Below are positions 1 to 5,291 of a DNA stretch of 5,291 bases, piece after piece. Every line of letters starts with the position of its first letter. Positions within the stretch are counted from its first letter, which is position 1. A program made the translations under genes and the position numbers. The stretch is from an uncultured Methylococcaceae bacterium (GTDB lineage Bacteria; Pseudomonadota; Gammaproteobacteria; Methylococcales; Methylomonadaceae): NCBI GenBank assembly GCA_903903765.1, contig CAIVAH010000297.1, positions 1 through 5,291 of the forward strand. Direction: 5' to 3'. The notes under the pieces were generated by a model. That model had not been told where the DNA came from. It made no database searches and was given only the letters and a program-made list of their open reading frames with translations.

Positions 1-88
1 CGTTAATTTTTTTAACTAACTTCTTTTTCTTCTTTACCAGCCTATCGTTACGGCTTCCTACAACAAGTTTGACTAGCTTACCCAGCAT
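1..88 (-). CDS. secA: SecA preprotein translocase ATPase, N-terminal fragment (cut by window edge)
   Basis: Reading the minus strand from an ATG at 88-86 gives 29 codons before the window ends. The peptide starts MLGKLVKLVVGSRNDR and continues with a lysine-rich helix ending in KKIN. The GSRNDR block sits at residues 11-16, the same place as in E. coli SecA (recalled as MLIKLL...GSRNDR...), and both start with Met-Leu. SecA is the cytosolic, membrane-associated ATPase that drives preproteins through SecYEG. Only the extreme N-terminus is visible, so no ATPase motif can be checked. A GGAA Shine-Dalgarno-like stretch lies at 95-98, six bases before the ATG. The residue 19-23 run of five lysines is more basic than the corresponding E. 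coli segment. The gene follows lptG on the same strand after 171 bases. No secM-like leader gene lies between them. The identification rests on a short but highly characteristic stretch. Confidence 0.85.
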   Translation of the reverse strand, partial: MLGKLVKLVVGSRNDRLVKKKKKLVKKIN

Positions 89-133
89 GGTTTTTTCCGG
101 TGTTAATTTATTAAATGTGACTCAAAGCGACTG

Positions 134-162
134 ATTATATACTGTCTAACAGTTTATATACA
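134..162 (-). promoter_or_regulatory. Candidate sigma-70 promoter of secA
   Basis: On the minus strand a perfect TATAAT (-10) lies at 139-134, preceded by a 17-base spacer and a weak -35, TGTATA (3 of 6 matches to TTGACA), at 162-157. Transcription would start near 127, giving a leader of about 40 bases before the secA ATG at 88. The position, spacing and perfect -10 support the call. The poor -35 and the AT-rich surroundings, in which TATAAT arises easily, weaken it. Confidence 0.5.
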
Positions 163-164
163 GT
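135..164. repeat. Tandem repeat and 23-bp dyad overlapping the secA promoter
   Basis: On the minus strand two 11-base units, ACTGTATATAA (164-154) and ACAGTATATAA (145-135), match at 10 of 11 positions and start 19 bases apart. The stretch 136-158 also forms a dyad: on the plus strand TATATACTGT, then CTA, then ACAGTTTATA, with ten-base arms carrying one mismatch. It covers the proposed spacer and most of the -10 hexamer. It could be an operator, or a hairpin in read-through RNA from lptG. No regulator family is recognised from the motif. Confidence 0.55.
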
Positions 165-191
165 TAAATAGGCTTTGTATGCGCAGATATA

Positions 192-216
192 AACATTAAT
201 CTACAATATTAATGTT
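192..216. repeat. Perfect 9-bp inverted repeat between lptG and secA
   Basis: AACATTAAT at 192-200 and ATTAATGTT at 208-216 are exact reverse complements around a 7-base loop. The position, about 45 bases past the lptG stop codon, would suit a terminator for the lptFG transcript. However, the stem has only one G-C pair and the minus-strand tail (TATATCTGC) has no run of Ts, so it is a poor intrinsic terminator. A protein-binding site is equally possible. Confidence 0.4.
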
Positions 217-259
217 ATAAAATTGTGAATTGTATAAATTAATCTGTATAAGAAAAAGG

Positions 260-1330
260 TCAACTTTGGACCCGTTTAAGAAAAAACAGGGCTGACATTA
301 AAACCGCAATGCTCGGCGCAAACGCCATAAACACAGGACTTATTCCATAAATCAACCCTAAATGGCCTACTGTTTTATCTATGATATTAAATCCCATACC
401 AATTAAAACACCTAACATCATTCTTTCACCAACACTAACACCTCTTTTAATCCCTATCACAAACGGGGTTGCCAACAATAACATGACAAAAGTAACCAAG
501 GGATTCACAACACGCCCCCAAAAAGCGGACTCATAGAGATGGGATTTTTGATTATTTTTTTTCAAAAACTTAACGTAACCAGCTAAATCATACATCGACA
601 AATTATTCGGCAAGACAGCCACTATTTTTAACAAATTAGGTGCTATAGAAGACTTCCAGACTTGACTTTCATCAGTACTAGCAAGCATTTGTTCTATTGA
701 TATTGCGGAAGATTCAATTTTATTCATCTTCCATTGTTGATTACCTAAATAGATAGCTTGTTCCACGTGCGTTGCTTTTCGTAATTGCTGAGCATCATCA
801 AACTCATAGATTACCAAATCGGCTAGATTACCATCCCCAACAACTTTTTTAATATTAATGAATTGTTTACCTTCCCGTAACCACAAACCATATTCCGCAT
901 TCATATTAAGTTGGTTATTTTGAGCTGAAACACGAGACATGTGCGCCATACGCTGAGACACTGGTGCTACAAACTCACCAACTGTGACTCCAATGAAAAC
1001 CAAAACGCAGCCAGCAAGCATAACTGCTCTAATAATACCCATTACGGATAATCCAGCAGCTCGCATAGCAATTAACTCTCGATTATTGCCCATAGATCCC
1101 AAGACAAAGAGACTGCCTAATAATGCAGAAGCTGGAAGTAACTCATAAAACACACCAGGAGAGGTTAATAACACATAGTATAAAATTTCTTTTAAGCGGT
1201 AATGCCCTTCACCTAAATGTTTAAGTTCATCACTAAATGTAAATAAATTAAATAAAGTCAACAGAACTATTTGCGTGATAAAAGCCCCTTTTAACACCTC
1301 AACTACAATATATTTGTGTAATACTTTCAC
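260..1330 (-). CDS. lptG: LptG, permease subunit of the LptB2FG lipopolysaccharide exporter
   Basis: Inner-membrane half-transporter (356 residues) that pairs with LptF and the ATPase LptB to extract LPS from the inner membrane and pass it to LptC and the periplasmic bridge. The sequence shows the YjgP/YjgQ family layout: membrane helices at about 10-32, 62-80 and 99-120, a periplasmic beta-jellyroll at about 125-265, then helices at about 270-294, 301-318 and 332-351. The cytoplasmic coupling helix NRELIAMRAAGLS (83-95) contains the family-conserved glutamate (E85). GEFVAP (118-123) and the GLWLREGKQFINI stretch (148-160) are typical of LptG. The start is GTG at 1330-1328, overlapping the lptF stop by four bases. 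No Shine-Dalgarno sequence is obvious, so translation is probably coupled to lptF. The residue matching E. coli LptG K34 is threonine (T31) here. Confidence 0.95.
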   Translation of the reverse strand: MKVLHKYIVVEVLKGAFITQIVLLTLFNLFTFSDELKHLGEGHYRLKEILYYVLLTSPGVFYELLPASALLGSLFVLGSMGNNRELIAMRAAGLSVMGIIRAVMLAGCVLVFIGVTVGEFVAPVSQRMAHMSRVSAQNNQLNMNAEYGLWLREGKQFINIKKVVGDGNLADLVIYEFDDAQQLRKATHVEQAIYLGNQQWKMNKIESSAISIEQMLASTDESQVWKSSIAPNLLKIVAVLPNNLSMYDLAGYVKFLKKNNQKSHLYESAFWGRVVNPLVTFVMLLLATPFVIGIKRGVSVGERMMLGVLIGMGFNIIDKTVGHLGLIYGISPVFMAFAPSIAVLMSALFFLKRVQS

Positions 1331-2433
1331 TTAGCAACTCGCGCTTTTATGATTGAAAATAGCCATTGCCAGCCACACAATCTCACCAGCAATATAGTGC
1401 CAAATACCATGAGAATTACATTAACCATTGCAGCGCCCACCCACAGAGGAATAGTATTATTTTCAATCCAACTTTGACTTATTCGCAGTAAGTTCCCATA
1501 ACTAAAATAAATCAAAAAACCCATAAACATATTGCCATATACACCACCTCTTGGTGAGATCTGAGCAATAGGAATACCAATAAACGTCAATAATAAAGCC
1601 CCCATTGGAATCGAAATTCTTCTAAGAAGCTCAGTTTTATTTAAAACAATATCACCGTCCAACAAGGTATCGACCGTTAATGCGTGTCTGTTAAACTTTA
1701 ATGCAGCCGCTTTAGCTTCTATCCTAAAAGCATATTCATCGAATTTTTCGATAATGTAATCTAATTGACCAGGACGCCCGGTTATTTGTTCGCCCTTAGA
1801 AAAAATAATGTAACGTCCATCCTCTAAATCTTTGATTATTGCCTTCTGCGAACTAATGACGCCAACACTCCCGTGCTGATTGTTTTGCAAAAAAACATTA
1901 TGTAACATGCCATCTTCAGTCACTCTTTCTATATAAAATACCAAATCACCCTTTCTATATTGAGTAAACTTACCCGCCGTAATACTTCGCATATCTGCAG
2001 ATTCTTCGCCCTGTTTCATAACCAAGTCTACCTGAGATTCTGCCCACGGCGTAATATATAAGGACAAGATGCCACCCAAAATAACAACAGGGAAAGCCAT
2101 AAAAAAAACCGCCTTATATAATGTCATGAGCCCACCACCCGCTGAAGCGATGGCAGACATCTCTTGATCTCTATACATACGCCCTAGCACCATTAAAACA
2201 GTCATAAATAGTGCGGGCGGAAACAACTCTGCCGTCGTAATAATCGTTTTATAACCCAAAATACTTAACAAAGAATCATTAGAAATCATGCCGGCAATAG
2301 CTTGATCGAGTATTCTTATAAAGCCTCGACTGACTATAATAACCACTAACACCAGCAATACCGATATTAAGGTTTTGAGTAACTCATATACAATTAACTT
2401 ATCAAGCACGGTTACCCATTTTCTTTTATACAT
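1327..2433 (-). CDS. lptF: LptF, permease subunit of the LptB2FG lipopolysaccharide exporter
   Basis: Partner of LptG in the LPS-extracting ABC exporter of the inner membrane; 368 residues, against 366 for E. coli LptF from memory. Membrane helices lie at about 18-40, 62-86 and 103-127, a periplasmic jellyroll domain at about 130-268, and three more helices at about 271-292, 298-316 and 328-350. The coupling helix YRDQEMSAIASAGGG (87-101) carries the conserved glutamate E91. The ISPRGGVYGN segment (292-301) corresponds to the conserved SP-R-G loop after helix 4. The ATG at 2433 has a GAGA Shine-Dalgarno-like element at 2443-2446, nine bases upstream. A GTG at 2409 (codon 9) would give a 360-residue protein whose N-terminus aligns more closely with E. 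coli, but it lacks a clear ribosome site, so ATG is preferred. It is the first gene of lptF-lptG. In many gammaproteobacteria pepA lies divergently upstream; here it is a sulP gene. Confidence 0.95.
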   Translation of the reverse strand: MYKRKWVTVLDKLIVYELLKTLISVLLVLVVIIVSRGFIRILDQAIAGMISNDSLLSILGYKTIITTAELFPPALFMTVLMVLGRMYRDQEMSAIASAGGGLMTLYKAVFFMAFPVVILGGILSLYITPWAESQVDLVMKQGEESADMRSITAGKFTQYRKGDLVFYIERVTEDGMLHNVFLQNNQHGSVGVISSQKAIIKDLEDGRYIIFSKGEQITGRPGQLDYIIEKFDEYAFRIEAKAAALKFNRHALTVDTLLDGDIVLNKTELLRRISIPMGALLLTFIGIPIAQISPRGGVYGNMFMGFLIYFSYGNLLRISQSWIENNTIPLWVGAAMVNVILMVFGTILLVRLCGWQWLFSIIKARVAK

Positions 2434-2490
2434 CTATTAATTTCTCTTTACTGATTCTTAGGTAAACACAGTATTGACAACCACCCAAAT

Positions 2491-2519
2491 ATTAAAGATG
2501 TCAAAACCAAATCTGCTAA
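2491..2519 (-). promoter_or_regulatory. Possible sigma-70 promoter of lptFG
   Basis: On the minus strand TTAGCA (4 of 6 matches to TTGACA) at 2519-2514 is followed after 17 bases by TTTAAT (5 of 6 matches to TATAAT) at 2496-2491. Transcription would begin near 2484, about 50 bases before the lptF ATG. The region is very AT-rich, so chance matches are likely. A nearby perfect TTGACA at 2504-2499 lacks a -10 at suitable spacing. Confidence 0.35.
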
Positions 2520-2603
2520 ATTTTAACACAGCCCAATTAACTAAATGTCGTTCTTAACTATTTAAGCATTACGTAAACCTGCCCTATTAGATTTGGTGCA
2601 AAT

Positions 2604-2640
2604 AACCCTTATAGGGGTTTATTTACCCCTGTATAACTTT
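2604..2640. promoter_or_regulatory. Paired C/G-rich dyads upstream of sulP; candidate activator sites or hairpin
   Basis: The 16 bases AACCCTTATAGGGGTT (2604-2619) match their own reverse complement at 14 of 16 positions (AACCC, six bases, GGGTT). About 21 bases on, ACCCCTGTATAA (2625-2636) resembles a half or degenerate copy. The two also pair with each other: TTATAGGGGT (2609-2618) is complementary to 2625-2636 except for a 2-base bulge, with a 6-base loop. In an AT-rich intergenic region these C and G runs stand out. The two centres lie about 109 and 129 bases upstream of the start predicted for the sigma-54-like promoter, which suits a bacterial enhancer-binding protein. No known regulator consensus is recognised. 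Confidence 0.45.
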
Positions 2641-2713
2641 AAAAAACTAATAGCAAACATCAACCTCAACACATATAACTTTTAAAATCATCTAACTAGC
2701 ATCTTAAACATAG

Positions 2714-2730
2714 TTGGCATAATTATGGCT
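2714..2730 (+). promoter_or_regulatory. Sigma-54-like (-24/-12) promoter upstream of sulP
   Basis: TTGGCATAATTATGGCT matches the sigma-54 consensus YTGGCACG-N4-TTGCW at 10 of 13 defined positions. The invariant GG (2716-2717) and GC (2728-2729) are separated by exactly ten bases. Transcription would start near 2741, leaving a 36-base leader before sulP. An overlapping CATAAT (2718-2723) could serve as a sigma-70 -10, but no acceptable -35 lies at the right distance. Activation would need an enhancer-binding protein; the dyads at 2604-2640 are suitably placed. One match by eye is not proof. Confidence 0.45.
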
Positions 2731-2766
2731 TAAATTTTACTCAACAGCTTTATCTTCATCATTAAC

Positions 2767-2771
2767 GAGGA
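2767..2771 (+). promoter_or_regulatory. Ribosome binding site of sulP
   Basis: GAGGA lies five bases before the ATG at 2777. It is the strongest Shine-Dalgarno match in the window and fixes the start. The lptF and DUF2490 genes have much weaker ones, so sulP is probably well translated. Confidence 0.8.
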
Positions 2772-2776
2772 TCTCT

Positions 2777-4426
2777 ATGAGTAATGAATCTACAAATTTA
2801 CTTCCTAAAACTGGTTTTGCCGGTTTAACAGAAAACTGGCGCAATGATTTATTATCAGGGTTTTTAGTTTTTCTTATCGCTTTACCACTGTGTCTTGGTA
2901 TTTCAATGGCATCAGGATTTCCCCCATCAGCTGGGATTATTACAGCAATTATTGGTGGCATGTTAGTATCGCGCATTAATGGCTCATTTATGACAATCAA
3001 TGGCCCTGCTGCAGGACTAATAGTTGTGGTATTAGGTGCTGTTCAAGAATTAGGTGCAGGGGATGCGATGGCTGGTTATCGTTACACACTAGCAGCGATT
3101 GTAGTAGCAAGTGCTTTACAAATTTTATTGGGAATTTTTAAATCGGGTCGTTTGAGTTCTTTTTTTCCTGCCTCAGTTGTTCATGGCATGTTAGCCGCGA
3201 TTGGCATTATTATCATGGCGAAACAGATACATGTAATGCTAGGACAAGCACCAGAAAAAGGTAGCAGTCTCCTATCAACCATTGCTCAAGTTCCACATAG
3301 CCTCTTAAATCCTAATTATGAAATTGCTATCATTGGCTTGACAGGGTTAGTTATTCTTATTGTTTGGTCATTAATAAAACACCCAAAACTTAAAATGATA
3401 CCCGCGCCATTAATTGTTGTTTTAGTTGGCATAGCTTTAGCGAAATATTTTGATCTTGATCATGAACATATGTATTTATTTTTACCCGATGCATCAATTC
3501 TAGACCATCATGAACAAACTGTAGGACCAAAATTTTTGGTTGCTATATCAGATAATTTTATCTCTAGCTTTGCATTTCCCGATTTCTCAAAATTACCGAC
3601 CTTAGAGTTTTGGGAAGCTGTAATCAGCATCGGTTTAGTTGGCAGTTTAGAAAGCCTATTGAGTGCTATGGCGGTAGACAAATTAGACCCTTATAAACGC
3701 CATGCAAATCTAGATAAAGACTTAACAGCGGTTGGGATAGGAAATTTAGTCTGTGGCTTAGTTGGCGGTCTACCCATGATTGCAGAGATAGTTCGTAGTT
3801 CAGCCAATGTTAATAATGGCGCTAAAACTCAATGGGCTAATTTTTTCCATGGTACATTTTTATTGTTGTTTGTAGTTTTATTCCCACGTTTAATACATAG
3901 CATCCCCCTAGCCGCACTAGCAGCCTTACTCGTTTTCACAGGCTATAGATTAGCATCGCCCTCATCTTTTGCGCATGTTATGGGCATTGGAAAAGAGCAA
4001 TTATTTATGTTTGTCGTGACCATAATTGGTGTATTGGCTACAGATTTGTTAATAGGCGTTTTTATAGGAATCGCGACCAAGTTTATTATTCATCTTTTAA
4101 GAGGCGTCAAGCTAAATAACTTATTGAAAATTAATTACAACATTTCTAGAGAAACCAATAATCAAATCGTTGTAACCATCAATGGCGCTGCAATATTTTC
4201 TAATTTCCTAAAACTTAAAACAGCTTTAGCTACTTTAGAATCAGGCAAAACTATCGTATTTAAACTAGATAACGCTACACTCATTGATCATACCGTGATG
4301 GAGTATTTTCATGACTTTGAGCATAACTACCAACAACACGGCAAAGGTAATTGTATATTTGATAGTTTGGATGCCCATGAATCCTATTCCGATCACCCAC
4401 TGTCTGTTCGCAGACTTAAAAATTAA
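2777..4426 (+). CDS. SulP-family inorganic anion transporter with C-terminal STAS domain
   Basis: Inner-membrane anion transporter of the SulP/SLC26 family, 549 residues. The N-terminus has the family entry pattern: NDLLSGFLVFLIALPLCLGI (23-42) then GFPPSAGI (47-54). INGPAAGL (74-81) matches the conserved third-helix region. SLESLLSAMAVDKLDP (290-305) matches the helix-8 region, where E292 is the likely core acidic residue. The strongly hydrophobic part ends near 442, consistent with the usual 14-helix fold. Residues about 450-545 form a STAS-like domain including KLDNATLIDHTVMEYF (496-511). Family members carry sulfate, bicarbonate or other anions, some with Na+ or H+. Bicarbonate uptake is plausible for this STAS-bearing marine-type subgroup, but no carbonic anhydrase gene is visible. 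A loop at 226-246 is rich in His and acidic residues (DHEH and DHHE). The gene is divergent from lptF, has a good ribosome site and lies 103 bases before a DUF2490 gene. Confidence 0.9.
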   Translation: MSNESTNLLPKTGFAGLTENWRNDLLSGFLVFLIALPLCLGISMASGFPPSAGIITAIIGGMLVSRINGSFMTINGPAAGLIVVVLGAVQELGAGDAMAGYRYTLAAIVVASALQILLGIFKSGRLSSFFPASVVHGMLAAIGIIIMAKQIHVMLGQAPEKGSSLLSTIAQVPHSLLNPNYEIAIIGLTGLVILIVWSLIKHPKLKMIPAPLIVVLVGIALAKYFDLDHEHMYLFLPDASILDHHEQTVGPKFLVAISDNFISSFAFPDFSKLPTLEFWEAVISIGLVGSLESLLSAMAVDKLDPYKRHANLDKDLTAVGIGNLVCGLVGGLPMIAEIVRSSANVNNGAKTQWANFFHGTFLLLFVVLFPRLIHSIPLAALAALLVFTGYRLASPSSFAHVMGIGKEQLFMFVVTIIGVLATDLLIGVFIGIATKFIIHLLRGVKLNNLLKINYNISRETNNQIVVTINGAAIFSNFLKLKTALATLESGKTIVFKLDNATLIDHTVMEYFHDFEHNYQQHGKGNCIFDSLDAHESYSDHPLSVRRLKN

Positions 4427-4457
4427 GTCTTTAACTTTCGTCTAAAATCACACCAAT

Positions 4458-4498
4458 TAATAGCGTTATATATATTTATTTAACATATACCGCTATTA
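4458..4498. repeat. Hairpin-forming inverted repeat after sulP
   Basis: TAATAGCG (4458-4465) and CGCTATTA (4491-4498) are exact reverse complements. After one mismatch the stem continues for five more A-T pairs (4467-4471 with 4485-4489), leaving a 13-base loop. It lies 32 bases after the sulP stop and 32 bases before the next start codon. There is no T-run after it on either strand, so it is not a canonical intrinsic terminator. It may stabilise the sulP 3' end, attenuate read-through into the next gene, or bind a protein. Confidence 0.5.
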
Positions 4499-4529
4499 CT
4501 CTGCTTAATCTACTAGCGAATATAAAGAT

Positions 4530-5282
4530 ATGAAAATATTATCCAAAAGTACAAAACTATCTTTAGTACTTTTGTTAACCTTTCTTTTTAACGAAAATAA
4601 TTCTCAAGCAAGCTCTTTAGCACAAGATGATTTATTTCAAGATGCTGGAAGTTGGTTACAAGTTGTTGCTGAAGGTAGCTTAAAAACAGTAGACCCTGCG
4701 CTTGACAAAACAAGAGTATGGGTAGAAAGTCAATCACGCTGGGATAATGACTGGAATCATTGGTATCAAGGAATGGCTAGAACAGCCTTAGGATATTCAA
4801 TAAGTGACCGCGCAACTGTCTGGGCAGGATACACTTTTCTACCGACGCAACAAATTAATACAAAAGGTGTAGTTCAACCCTACAAAGCGCAACAAGATGT
4901 CTGGCCCGCTTTTCGTTATATTTTACCCACTAGTTTAGGAAATATTACTTTTAGAACGATGATCGAAACCAACTTTCTACCTGGAAATAGCGATGAAGTT
5001 CGAGTTAGACCCAGACAAATGGTTAAATTTATGCATCCACTTGAATTTGAACCCCACTTAAGTATTATTGCATGGGATGAGTTTTTTGTGCGGGCAAATA
5101 CAACTAAAGCAGGTGGTGACTCTGGATTTGATCAAAACCGTGCTTTTGCAGGTTTAGGTTGGACATTTAATAAAAATTTTAGAACTGAAGCGGGGTATTT
5201 AAATCAATATTTGGATACCAATGGCCATTCAAACAACACGATGCATCATTTAATCATGGGCTCATTGTTCATCAATTTCTAA
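4530..5282 (+). CDS. DUF2490-family predicted outer-membrane beta-barrel protein
   Basis: A 250-residue exported protein of unknown function. Residues 1-27 form a signal peptide: basic start (K2, K6, K9), hydrophobic core LSLVLLLTFLF (10-20), and likely cleavage after SQA (27/28) or SLA (31/32). The rest alternates polar and aromatic residues in about 11 strand-like segments, for example 41-51, 61-71, 79-91, 94-105, 122-133, 137-150, 156-171, 177-190, 200-213, 217-229 and 238-250. It ends in INF, a C-terminal phenylalanine as expected for BAM-assembled barrels. The late pattern AWDEFFVRAN (181-190), FDQNRAFAGLGW (200-211), then EAGYLNQY (220-227) is what I recall for DUF2490 proteins. The family has no established role. 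The start has only a weak purine stretch (AAAGAT) upstream, so expression may depend on the sulP transcript. Being 103 bases after sulP, it may work with the transporter; this is inference. Confidence 0.8.
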   Translation: MKILSKSTKLSLVLLLTFLFNENNSQASSLAQDDLFQDAGSWLQVVAEGSLKTVDPALDKTRVWVESQSRWDNDWNHWYQGMARTALGYSISDRATVWAGYTFLPTQQINTKGVVQPYKAQQDVWPAFRYILPTSLGNITFRTMIETNFLPGNSDEVRVRPRQMVKFMHPLEFEPHLSIIAWDEFFVRANTTKAGGDSGFDQNRAFAGLGWTFNKNFRTEAGYLNQYLDTNGHSNNTMHHLIMGSLFINF

Positions 5283-5291
5283 AACGTCAAA

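Larger units (their letters stand above)
2434..2776. other. Divergent lptF / sulP intergenic region without a gene
   Basis: This 343-base AT-rich stretch separates the divergent starts of lptF and sulP. No convincing coding sequence was found: the longest ATG-started reading frames inspected are 19 codons or fewer and lack ribosome sites. It holds a possible lptF promoter near 2491-2519, an 8-bp palindrome TTACGTAA at 2569-2576, two related C/G-rich dyads at 2604-2640, a sigma-54-like promoter at 2714-2730 and the sulP ribosome site at 2767-2771. Each except the palindrome is described in its own entry. Confidence 0.8.

Noticed and set aside
192..216. Inverted repeat as an intrinsic terminator of lptFG
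   Set aside because: The stem is almost entirely A-T pairs and no T-run follows, so it is kept only as an inverted repeat.
89..259. Search for a secM-like arrest gene upstream of secA
   Set aside because: The best minus-strand frame starting with ATG is about ten codons, with no signal peptide or arrest motif.
2474..2504. Perfect TTGACA hexamers on the plus strand (2474-2479) and minus strand (2504-2499)
   Set aside because: Neither has a reasonable -10 hexamer 16-18 bases downstream.
2498..2557. Plus-strand 19-codon frame (MSKPNLLNF...) in the lptF-sulP gap
   Set aside because: There is no properly spaced Shine-Dalgarno sequence, nothing characteristic in the peptide, and a frame this short is expected by chance in AT-rich DNA.
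2545..2565. Tiny plus-strand frame MSFLTI as a possible leader peptide
   Set aside because: It has no ribosome site, no run of regulatory codons, and lies upstream of the predicted sulP transcript start.
2737..3000. Minus-strand open frame of 87 codons
   Set aside because: It lies almost wholly antisense to the first 75 codons of the well-supported sulP gene, has no ribosome site, and its product resembles no known protein.
1..5291. Mobile elements, CRISPR arrays, tRNA or rRNA, phage or defence genes
   Set aside because: No terminal repeats, spaced direct repeats, conserved RNA motifs or recognisable genes of these kinds were seen; nearly all of the window is housekeeping or transport genes.

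Overview
The window looks like chromosomal DNA of a low-GC (roughly 36-38 % by eye) Gram-negative bacterium, most likely a gammaproteobacterium. Three things support this: a complete lptF-lptG pair for LPS export, the SecA N-terminal signature GSRNDR at residues 11-16, and an outer-membrane beta-barrel protein ending in phenylalanine. Genus cannot be fixed from the sequence. No tRNA, rRNA, CRISPR array, transposase or insertion-sequence end was seen.

Layout. On the minus strand, read from about 2433 down to 1, lie lptF, lptG (overlapping lptF by 4 bases, GTGA, with a GTG start) and the first 29 codons of secA, which run off the left edge. The 171 bases between lptG and secA hold a candidate secA promoter built from tandem AT-rich repeats and a 23-bp dyad. 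A 343-base divergent intergenic region (2434-2776) separates lptF from a plus-strand pair: a SulP-family inner-membrane anion transporter with a C-terminal STAS domain, then, 103 bases on, a secreted DUF2490-type outer-membrane barrel protein.

Function. LptF and LptG form the membrane part of the LptB2FG ABC exporter that extracts LPS from the inner membrane. SecA is the Sec translocase motor. SulP and the barrel protein may act together in anion handling at the two membranes (sulfate or bicarbonate are candidates), but the sequence does not show the substrate.

The genes are mostly familiar. The most interesting material is regulatory: a sigma-54-like promoter (GG-N10-GC) 47 bases before the sulP start, with two related C/G-rich dyads about 110-130 bases upstream of its predicted start, in the usual place for an enhancer-binding activator, and the repeat-rich secA promoter.
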